Shown piece after piece: positions 8,272 through 16,318 of a stretch of DNA of 64,000 nt. Each line of letters begins with the position of its first letter. Positions within the stretch are counted from its first letter, which is position 1. The DNA is from an uncultured Dehalococcoidia bacterium. Its GTDB lineage: Bacteria; Chloroflexota; Dehalococcoidia; Lucifugimonadales; UBA3495. The DNA lies in NCBI GenBank assembly GCA_951813535.1, contig OX638345.1, positions 3,526,608 through 3,590,607 of the forward strand. Reading direction: 5' to 3'. The translations under genes and the position numbers were made by a program. The notes beneath the pieces are model-generated. The model ran no database searches, was not told the origin of the DNA, and saw only the letters and a list, made by a program, of their open reading frames with translations.

Positions 8272-8950
8272 ATGGAAGAAACCCAAGACATGAGAGGTGC
8301 TGTCCGTCTGATTCGGGGGATTGCTCCGGAGTTGGACCTGTCCCGCGGTGCGGTTCGGAAGTACCCGGCGCCGGCGTAAGCCGACGGCATTGCACGGGAC
8401 GGGCTGGCGCCCAGTGAATAGCAGTTGAGCCGATTGGGGACGATCAGCCAGCAGTGGTCACCACAGCTGGAAACGCCCGGTCAGGATCTGTTGGAACCCT
8501 GGGCCGGCGAGATTTACCAGTGGCCCGCGAGCGACCGTCTGCTGATGGCCTGGATCCACGAATTTCCGCTCGCCCGTGGCTGCTCGGTATCGTATCCATC
8601 ACTGCGTGGCTTCATCGTAAAGCGGAACTGGCGCAGGGGCAGAATGACCGCGGTAATGATGAGGGAAACAACACCCGGTGATCGAGACGAGGCTGATTTT
8701 GGTCCGATGGGGATGATCACCGGCCCCGCCACCGGCAAACGTTAGGCGGTCCGTGCCATGGTCATCATGCTGTGCCACTTCCGCCACTGCTTCTGCCGGC
8801 CTATGGGGCCGCACCAGCCGGAGGGTGGCCGCCCTGAGACGGCGTGGCCCATATTCAGCAAGTTTTTCAAATCTCTGGTCACCACCGGTTTCACCGTCGC
8901 ACTCGTGGATAGCGACTCGCTGTGTGCCCACTTCACCGCGCCCGTTTCAA
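8272..8950 (+). pseudogene. istA: Degenerate IS21-family istA (N-terminal half), copy 1
   Basis: Starts as MEETQDMRGAVRL...LDLSRGAVRKY, the HTH of IS21 IstA, and is interrupted by a stop at about 8380. It resumes from 8425 with DRLLMAWIHEFPLARGCSVSYPSLRGF and DEADFGPMGM (the entry into the DDE domain), then in another frame with VIMLCHFRHCF...KSLVTTGFTVALVDSDSL. Several frame changes and stops are present, and the catalytic domain is incomplete. A second copy of the same segment lies at 24740-25050. Confidence 0.65.
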
Positions 8951-8971
8951 CCGCCACTCCCGACGACGTAT

Positions 8972-9270
8972 CTAACTGCTGTCATCATGAACCAGCGCCC
9001 ACACCCGCTTCAGCGGCAACTCCGACCGGACGGTTGCGGACAGCTTCTCGTAGTTCTCAAGGACCACTTCGAGCAGCTGCTCGGCGCCTGACAGCCGCAC
9101 GTTGAAATACAGAGCTTTCGCCTCCTGCTCAGCGGGTCGGAAGAAACCGCCCCAAGACACCAAGAGCCCATTGTCAACCTGAAACGTCTGCATGACTCCT
9201 TGAAGTTCCCTGATAGCGTGTTGAAATGGAGCGTTGTCGGGTTGGGTGCAGGTGAGAAGGGTCATGCGGC
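8972..9270 (-). pseudogene. C-terminal fragment of an Mrr-type restriction endonuclease
   Basis: The C-terminal 95 residues read FQVDNGLLVSWGGF, then KALYFNVRLSGAEQLLEVVLENYEKL, then ELPLKRVWALV. These match the end of Mrr_cat-containing restriction endonucleases that cut modified or foreign DNA. The catalytic N-terminal part is missing: upstream (above 9270) the frame becomes unrelated and meets the truncated IS110 gene. It is a relic of a restriction gene cut by mobile-element activity. Confidence 0.6.
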
Positions 9271-9333
9271 TCGGTGTGGACGTATAGTTCGTTGGGGCGG
9301 CGGGCTGATTAACGCTGGTTGCGGGGCGATTGA

Positions 9334-10086
<753 letters not shown>

Positions 10087-10209
10087 CTTTCAAGACAGTT
10101 GCTTGACGGTAGATTGTGGCAAATCGTTGGTGGTTGGAGCCGGTGTGACGAATCGCAATGTTTTGTCAAAGGTTCCGAGGGCACGTAGACTCCGCGCGCC
10201 AATAGAACG

Positions 10210-10270
10210 GCCCCGGTGTATCAGACCGAGGCCGCAGTGATGGGGAATCCTGCTCCCCGATCGCGGCGTA
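10210..10270 (+). ncRNA. Structured RNA element A, possibly HEARO/omegaRNA-like
   Basis: A strongly foldable segment: GCCGC (10231-10235) pairs with GCGGC (10263-10267) around an inner GGGG/CCCC stem. The core CCCGGTG, CAGnCCGAGGCCGC and GATGGG is shared, in the same order and spacing, with a second element at 14105-14170, so the two are related rather than chance hairpins. IscB remnants lie nearby, and stand-alone HEARO/omegaRNA loci are known in Chloroflexota, which is why that identity is proposed. A riboswitch-like leader of the secreted-protein gene at 10531 is the alternative. Confidence 0.4.
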
Positions 10271-10298
10271 TTTTAACGCTGCGTTTTCGAGCGTGTCC

Positions 10299-10328
10299 AG
10301 CCCTGTCGTGGTGCGGCAGGGCTTTTTT
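10299..10328 (+). terminator. Intrinsic terminator
   Basis: AGCCCTG and CAGGGCT form a perfect 7-bp stem with an 11-nt loop, followed directly by six T residues. It lies just downstream of structured element A and 200 bp before the secreted-protein gene. It would end a small RNA starting near 10200 or attenuate transcription into that gene. Confidence 0.75.
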
Positions 10329-10530
10329 GGGCTATGCGTTTCAGGGAGTTCCTGGATTCTATTCTTCTGTCGAATGTGGCGTTTTGATTGGGGTCAGGCG
10401 ATTGTTCTCTGTCGACGTATTCGCGTTTGAAGGTGACATGTTCGGTTTGAGATATGGGACGACGATTTCTGAGACTGGCGGAGGTTTCGATTCGTTGCTC
10501 CATTTTGGATGATGAAAATGGAGTTTCGAG

Positions 10531-11200
10531 ATGAGAAGTTTTCCCAATTGTCCGGCGGGTCTCAGGTTGGTGATGCTGGCCGGTGTGTTCGCCGCCGCGG
10601 CGTTTGCCCTGGTTCTGGTTTTGCAAGGCGGAATCGGCGGGTTGTCTGCGCAGGACGGAGATGGTGGGAGCGGTGGTGCTACCACACCTACGCCGGGTCC
10701 CTCGCCGACTCCTGCTGTGGTAATTAAGAGCAAGGACGTTGGTAGCAAGGGTGGGGTGTCTTCGGATGGTTCTGCGACGGAGCGGGCTGCTTGTGGGGTT
10801 ACTCCGATGGGGGGTATTTCTGACGTCTTGACGCGGACAGGCTCGTGGAGTGATACCTGCCGTTCGATGGACCGTGCTGGTTCGTATGCGCGGTTCTTCA
10901 GTTTCACAGTGGCCTCTGAGGCCCATGTGACAGTGGAGTTGGAGTCCACGGATGACCCGGCCGTTGATACTTTTTTGTATCTGCTGAACGGGTCGTACAC
11001 GACTGGAGACGTCGTTGAGAGTGATGGCTATGACGGGGATGGTTTCGATTGGCGTATCGAGCGCCCCTTTCGGCAGGGACTTACACGGTTGAGGCGACCA
11101 CCACGTTCAGTGGGCAAAGTGGGGGATCCGCGATTACCGTTGAGGTTCTCGAGGATTGCCTGTGGTCGTTGGGTTCAGTAATTGGGCCAGTGACGCATTC
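10531..11200 (+). pseudogene. Frameshifted, truncated secreted repeat protein
   Basis: Starts at an ATG with a GGAG motif eight bases upstream. It has a signal peptide (LVMLAGVFAAAAFALVLVL), a Pro/Thr linker (TPTPGPSPTP), then one PPC-like beta-sandwich repeat: SDTCRSMDRAGSYARFFSFTVASEAHVTVELES, then DTFLYLLNG. After DGDGFDWRI the frame shifts (near 11055). The alternative frame continues sensibly as APLSAGTYTVEATTTFSGQSGG and begins a second repeat (CLWSLGSVIGPVTHSGVW). The sequence then runs into an IscB fragment on the opposite strand. It was probably a multi-repeat adhesin-like extracellular protein that has lost its 3' end. Confidence 0.6.
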
Positions 11201-11204
11201 TGGG

Positions 11205-11541
11205 GTCTGGGAATCACGAGGGCGTAGGCGCGAACCTGCCAGCCGAATAGGGTGCCGCGTTGGTATTCGACGCCTCTGATGTCGGGGTTGGCCATCAGCT
11301 GTGGGTCGAGCTTGTTTCGTTCAATGCTGATGCTCGAGATGGGGTAGATCTGGGTCACGGTATTGACGACGCGCAGCGTGTCCACGGAGGGAGGCAGCGT
11401 GCCGGGTTTGCGGCGTCGGTTGTCGAAGCGCGGAGCCCGGTAGCGCAGTTGGCCGCGTCGGTTCTGGCGGTGCTGCCGGCGACCGGTCATGGTGGCCTCG
11501 ATGTTGCGGGCGCGGTGCTTGAGTTCGACAGCGGCTAGCAC
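11205..11541 (-). pseudogene. iscB: IscB (RRXRR/RuvC) nuclease fragment
   Basis: A fragment of about 110 residues contains the IscB bridge-helix signature: LLAAVELKHRAR, an Arg-rich helix GRRQHRQNRRG, then LRYRAPRFDNRRRKPGTLPPS. It is followed by the RuvC-II region ISSISIERNKLDPQLMANP and VEYQRGTLFGWQVRAYAL, after which the HNH domain should start. Both the N-terminal RuvC-I motif and everything from HNH onward are missing. The fragment is squeezed between the end of the hybrid kinase gene and the truncated secreted-protein gene. IscB is the RNA-guided nuclease ancestral to Cas9; this copy is dead. Confidence 0.75.
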
Positions 11542-11557
11542 GGTGCGTTGGCCGGCT

Positions 11558-13966
11558 TCATCGTCGGCTAGGTTGGGGCATACGGTAACCGACGCGGGGT
11601 TGGGTGAAGATGTACGCGGGGTTGCTGGCCTCGTCTCCCAATTTGCGCCGGAGGCGAGTAACCACCGTACGCACCAGGCGCACGTCCCCGCTGTGTCCCA
11701 AACCCCAAACCCGGTGCAGCAACTGATCGTGGGTCAAAGGCCGTTCGTAGTTGGTCGCAAGTTGCGCCAGCACGTCGTACTCCAGCGCAGTCAACTCCAC
11801 GGGCCGGCCGGCGACGGATACCTTGCGTTCGTCATAGTTGATGGTGAGGTTACCCAACACGTAGGGTTCGACGGGTTGAGCCATCGAAGCTCCGGTCCAC
11901 CTGCGCAACGCGGCCTGGATACGCGCCACCAGTTCGGTGGGCGAGAAGGGTTTGACCATGTAATCCGCCGCGCCGGATGCGAAAGCGCGGGCTACGATAT
12001 CGTCCTGACCGTAAGCCGACAGGAAGATGATCGGGATGTCACTCATCGCGAGGATCCCCTGCATCAACTCTATTCCGTCTGTGTCTGGCAGCAACAGGTC
12101 CATGAGCACCAGGTGCGGACGGTTGGCCTCGATGAGATCCTTGACCGCATCCGGATCGCCGGTCACGATTGGTGAATATCCCGCGTCTGAGAGCGCATCA
12201 CGGGCGTACCGCAGCGCGCGGGGGTCGTCATCCACCACCAGAATTCGGCCGGATGACAACTCCGCTCCAGCATTGGGTACAGCCGTTGACGGTACGCCAG
12301 CCGGTTCGGGAGAGTCATTCACCGCCGCCACGGGCAGCGTGAAGACGAACTTGGACCCCATTCCAAGACCATCGCTTTCGGCCCATATTCTGCCGCCTTG
12401 CGCCTCGACGATTCCCTTGCAAATAGCGAGCCCCAAGCCGGTTCGACCCAACGTCCTTCCGTCCTCGCCGCGTTCGGTGCGGTGGCCGTAGAATTTCTGG
12501 AACAGCCGTCCCAGCTGTTCTTCCTCCAATCCCGGTCCCCGGTCCACCACGGATATGGCTACGTGGGTATCTTGCAGCTCTGCCGTAATTTGGATAACGG
12601 GAAACTCCCTGGAGTGTTGTGCCGCGTTGGACAGCAGGTTGATCAGTACCTGCGAGGTCCGGCGACGGTCCGCCATGAGGCGAGGCAGGTTCGGCTCCAG
12701 GCTGATCTCGACCCGGTGCCGTTGGGAGCCACTCAGGAACGTGTTCCTGGCATCATCCACCAACCTGGCTACCGACACCGGCTCGGGAGCGACCGACAGT
12801 GCGCCCGTTTCGATGCGCACAATGTCCAGCAGGTCGCTGATCAATTCCCGCATGAGGTCTGCCTGGACGTCTATGATGCGAATGAACTGGACCAATTCTG
12901 CCGGATCCAGGGTCTCGAAAGCGGTAAGCAGGGTGTGGGTGGATCCCTTGATGGAAGTCAGCGGAGTCCGTAGTTCGTGGCTCACCATGCCAAGGAACTC
13001 AGCTCGCAACCGCTCCAGGTCCTCCAGAGGCGTGATGTCCTGGACCGTGGCAATGGTCGTTTCCGGCTGACCGTCCGTGGAGACAATCGAACCGACGTTG
13101 AGCAGGGCTTTCACCGAACGGCCGTCGGTTTGAATGATTGAGACCTCTTCGGCCCTAACCGACCCCCCATCTCTGATCGTCCGCGCAATGGGATGCTCAC
13201 TGAGCGCGACCCCTCGACCATCGGGGCGTCGAAACACCATCGAGCGCAGGAAGTCCTCGAGTTGCTCCGGCGCGCCATGCCGGCTCCCGGCAACACGGCG
13301 AGCCTCTTCATTGGCGGTCATGAGATTTCCGGTCCTGGTTTCAAAGACCAGGACGCCGATGGGGGAGAGATTGACCAGCGCTTCCAAGTCGTTTCTGGCC
13401 CGCTGTTCGTCCCAATACCTGCGGGCGTTGGCGATGACCAAAGCCGCCTGGGCGGAGAACATCATCAGGAGATCCTCATCCTGTTCGGTGAAGGACGATC
13501 CGGTCAACTTCTTGGCCAGGTAAATGTGCCCCACCAGGGAGCCGTGATGACGGATGGCCGCACCCAGGAAAGCGCGCACCGGTAGGGCCGGGAATTCGGG
13601 CAACTGCAACTGGTCGGTGTGTCGGATGAAATCTTCCACCCTGATCGGTCCCTCCGACCTGGCAAGGTGATCGAACAACTGATGGCGGAATGGCATCTCT
13701 GCCAACTGTTGATGCTCTTCATGAGTCGTCCCCGAGCTCAGGAAGGGTTTGCCATACCGCGCATAGTCCGTAATCGTGATGACGCCGTAGTCGGCGTCGG
13801 TGAGGGAACGGGCGCTGTCCACGACCTCCTGGAGCACCGCGTCCAGTTCGAGGTTCTCGTTAATGCGGAGGCTGGCCTGGCTGAGACGACTGAACCGGTC
13901 TCTGAGGACGGTGACCTCGTGTTCGAGAAGATTGTCTTGCAACGGATGGCTCCTGGATACGCGCAC
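11558..13966 (-). CDS. Hybrid histidine kinase with fused receiver and DNA-binding domain
   Basis: 802 residues from a GTG start at 13966. Domain order: GAF sensor (about 27-180), PAS (195-310), HisKA with phosphoacceptor His330 in MVSHELRTPLTS, HATPase_c (425-545; N box NLLSNAAQH, G boxes DRGPGL and GRTGLGLAICKG), receiver (573-690; phosphoacceptor Asp623 in LVLMDLLLPD, Lys672 in VKPF), and an OmpR/PhoB winged helix (700-797; YDVLAQLATN, RTVVTRLRRKLGD). A kinase, receiver and output DNA-binding domain on one chain is unusual: it folds a whole two-component system into one protein. The signal is unknown; the GAF domain suggests a small ligand or redox cue. No membrane segment is seen, so it is cytosolic. 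A palindrome 70-90 bp upstream could be its own operator. Confidence 0.92.
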   Translation of the reverse strand: MRVSRSHPLQDNLLEHEVTVLRDRFSRLSQASLRINENLELDAVLQEVVDSARSLTDADYGVITITDYARYGKPFLSSGTTHEEHQQLAEMPFRHQLFDHLARSEGPIRVEDFIRHTDQLQLPEFPALPVRAFLGAAIRHHGSLVGHIYLAKKLTGSSFTEQDEDLLMMFSAQAALVIANARRYWDEQRARNDLEALVNLSPIGVLVFETRTGNLMTANEEARRVAGSRHGAPEQLEDFLRSMVFRRPDGRGVALSEHPIARTIRDGGSVRAEEVSIIQTDGRSVKALLNVGSIVSTDGQPETTIATVQDITPLEDLERLRAEFLGMVSHELRTPLTSIKGSTHTLLTAFETLDPAELVQFIRIIDVQADLMRELISDLLDIVRIETGALSVAPEPVSVARLVDDARNTFLSGSQRHRVEISLEPNLPRLMADRRRTSQVLINLLSNAAQHSREFPVIQITAELQDTHVAISVVDRGPGLEEEQLGRLFQKFYGHRTERGEDGRTLGRTGLGLAICKGIVEAQGGRIWAESDGLGMGSKFVFTLPVAAVNDSPEPAGVPSTAVPNAGAELSSGRILVVDDDPRALRYARDALSDAGYSPIVTGDPDAVKDLIEANRPHLVLMDLLLPDTDGIELMQGILAMSDIPIIFLSAYGQDDIVARAFASGAADYMVKPFSPTELVARIQAALRRWTGASMAQPVEPYVLGNLTINYDERKVSVAGRPVELTALEYDVLAQLATNYERPLTHDQLLHRVWGLGHSGDVRLVRTVVTRLRRKLGDEASNPAYIFTQPRVGYRMPQPSRR

Positions 13967-14036
13967 GGCGTTTGGTCATATATCTGCAATGAATATAAGC
14001 GGCTAAATCATATCATGGTAATACATCACAAGCTCC

Positions 14037-14057
14037 GTTGATAGTACTGTTATCAAC
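14037..14057. promoter_or_regulatory. Dyad upstream of the hybrid kinase
   Basis: GTTGATA and TATCAAC form perfect 7-bp arms separated by seven bases, 71-91 bp upstream of the minus-strand GTG start of the hybrid kinase. The surrounding 80 bases are AT-rich relative to the window, as expected of a promoter region. Because the kinase carries its own DNA-binding domain, autoregulation at this site is a reasonable guess. Confidence 0.35.
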
Positions 14058-14104
14058 CGTAGTCGACTCGGCCGTCTCCTACGGTCAAATGGGCCAACGA
14101 GACG

Positions 14105-14350
14105 TGCCCGGTGGTCAGTCCGAGGCCGCGGCGATGGGAAAGTGCCCTCCGCCGTCGGGCTCCGCGGTGCCCTCGCGTGCAAACACCCATTCGTGTGGCA
14201 AAAAATCTCCGACGTGCTCCGAATGTCCGGTGGAGGCGTCTTACATCGGGTTGATGTCTATGAGGGCCACCGCCAGGTGAAAGATCGCGGTAACGCAGCC
14301 CTCCGGCGCCCCGGTTCGCTAAAGCTACCGCGAGATCGGTAATCTCGCTG
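14105..14350 (+). ncRNA. Structured RNA element B, related to element A
   Basis: The first 60 bases share the CCCGGTG, CAGnCCGAGGCCGC and GATGGG core with element A at 10210. Paired CCGCGG copies at 14126-14131 and 14162-14167 close the domain. Further along, GCGAGAT/ATCTCGC (14330-14348) forms a 7-bp hairpin. No coding frame is convincing between the kinase start and 14672, so a non-coding RNA of up to about 250 nt is plausible. The true ends are not known. Confidence 0.35.
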
Positions 14351-14672
14351 TAACGGTCTGGGCGCCGGCGAATTCGCTATGGACGTCCTGACATGGGCTT
14401 CGACGGCAGCCGCGATCATCTGAAGTGGTTATGAACACACCGCAGTTCATCTCGCGGCGGGCGTCCGGCGCACTACGGTGCTTGACGTTGCAGGAATGTG
14501 CTTTGGGCACCGGCACGGTTTAAGTTCGCTGTCAGTCGCGTCGCCTGCCCGACCTATCGAATTGGGATGGTTGCCATGGGGCATGCCGGATTTTCAAAAC
14601 GGGGGAATGCCGACGGCAAATATGCTGAACCCGATCCGTGATAGTCGGAAAACAGTGATCAGGAGGTATGGT

Positions 14673-16223
14673 ATGCGTCCCCTTCCTCAGCACATGGCCG
14701 GCGGCCTGCATGCAGTAGAACGGGTCAAAATCGCTTTGTGGTACATGCCGTTGGCCAGTGTGCCTGAATTGGCGGCGTTGCTGGGCCTCACCACCAAAAC
14801 GGTTCGGGCAGCGCTGAACGAATTAGAGCGACAAAAGGCCTCTATCTGCCGCCGGTTGGGCGCCGGCAAACGTCGGCAGCAGAGGTGGCGCCTCAGTTGG
14901 GAGGCAGCCAGAACGGTGGGACTGGGTGATCCCGGGTGGACCACCCCATGGGGATTGGCCATCCTGTTGCGTCGGTTGAGGGTGGCGGAGGATTTTTATA
15001 GCTATGCCGCTCAAAGCTACCCTGGCCAGGTGTATCGGTTCCTGTGGGCTGACCGCAGCCCCGTTGATGCCATCCTCTATGAGGGATTCGCAGACTGGCA
15101 CGTCATGGTGTGGTCTGGGCACTGGGAGAGCGAGTCCGATCTTGGAAAAAGGCTGGTGGCAGTAACCGATGATTTGCAGCGTATGGCGCTGATACCCCAG
15201 GCAGCGACCGCGCCCATACGTCCATATCCGTCGTCATGGATAGTCGTAGTGTCGGACCCTTGGCAAATGGAGGTGGCCAAAAGAGCATCCATGCGGGCCG
15301 GAATCGCGGACACGGTGCGGATAGCATTGGTGTCCCAAGCGTCTCGGTTGAGGGATCCGGGTGCGGCAGATCCCCAGAACTCGTCGGACCTTCGGGCTGG
15401 CAATGGCGTAGTTTGGCCGCAGTTGCAACAGCGCGCGGGCGGCAAGGGATGGGCAAAAAGTCTGGAAGAGTCCCTGGCCACCCGCGATGATTCGTGGATG
15501 CTGCACCGGGCATTGGACCTGGTTAGCGAGTGGCCGGGTGCCTGGCTCACGGAACTCGGCAAGCTCGGAGGCGGCGAGAATTTACGTCGTCTGGGTGCGG
15601 CGTTTGATCAACTGGTGATGCTGAAGATGGCCCGGTTGGATTCGGAGTCGGGAGTAAATCGTCTGGGAATCGAAGATGCGGGCCTCCTGGTCGTCGCTCG
15701 GCGCGACCGGGTCGATCCCGACGCATCGGCTGGAGCCAGCCGGGCGTTGACCTGGCAGAGATTCAGGGATCAGCGCGACCACGAGGACTGGGTGATCAGG
15801 ACCATGGCGCCTTTCGGCGCAGTCGGTCTGGCCGTAGCGTCGGGCTGGCGATGCGATGAGGATTTTCCCGGTGGCGGAGTCAATCCCGACGCGATGGTCC
15901 ACCTGCCCTCCGCTCCATACGGGCCCGGCTGGTACTACGTGGAATGCGAGCGACGGATGAATAAGGACGCTCAGGGAGTTGTGGAAAAGCTGGGCAGGTA
16001 TGCCGATCCAAAGCGATGGCGATATTTCCTGGGCGACGGCGAGCCTAACCCGTTGCTCTGCATGGTCGTCGACGAGGCCATGGAGAGACTGATTCACGAG
16101 CAATTTGGCAATACGCCGATCTTGACCATGGCGCGGACCCGTTGGAACGCGAAAAACCCGTTCCAGGATTGGAGCCAGGCCGGCGTGATGGTAAATCTCC
16201 ACGGGAGGGACGAAGGGAGATGA
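14673..16223 (+). CDS. Replication-relaxation family protein
   Basis: About 516 residues from the ATG at 14673, which has a strong AGGAGG six bases upstream; longer in-frame starts lack one. An N-terminal winged helix (ALWYMPLASVPELAALLGLTTKTVRAALNELER) is followed by a long domain ending in YYVECERRMNKDAQGVVEKLGRY. The latter resembles the Replic_Relax family of plasmids and integrative elements, which often shows a nuclease-like fold with E-x-E-R. Such proteins are typical of conjugative elements of Gram-positive and Chloroflexota hosts and are thought to help start replication. Its neighbour, converging on it, is a UvrD-type helicase, so the two may be the core of a degraded mobile element. 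Confidence 0.65.
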   Translation: MRPLPQHMAGGLHAVERVKIALWYMPLASVPELAALLGLTTKTVRAALNELERQKASICRRLGAGKRRQQRWRLSWEAARTVGLGDPGWTTPWGLAILLRRLRVAEDFYSYAAQSYPGQVYRFLWADRSPVDAILYEGFADWHVMVWSGHWESESDLGKRLVAVTDDLQRMALIPQAATAPIRPYPSSWIVVVSDPWQMEVAKRASMRAGIADTVRIALVSQASRLRDPGAADPQNSSDLRAGNGVVWPQLQQRAGGKGWAKSLEESLATRDDSWMLHRALDLVSEWPGAWLTELGKLGGGENLRRLGAAFDQLVMLKMARLDSESGVNRLGIEDAGLLVVARRDRVDPDASAGASRALTWQRFRDQRDHEDWVIRTMAPFGAVGLAVASGWRCDEDFPGGGVNPDAMVHLPSAPYGPGWYYVECERRMNKDAQGVVEKLGRYADPKRWRYFLGDGEPNPLLCMVVDEAMERLIHEQFGNTPILTMARTRWNAKNPFQDWSQAGVMVNLHGRDEGR

Positions 16224-16318
16224 GGAGCTTCGCTCCGAACATCAAACATGAGTGTCCATGTCCGGATCCAGTCGAGGTTGCCCGATCAGGCGTACAACTT
16301 GACAGATATTCCGGCGGA

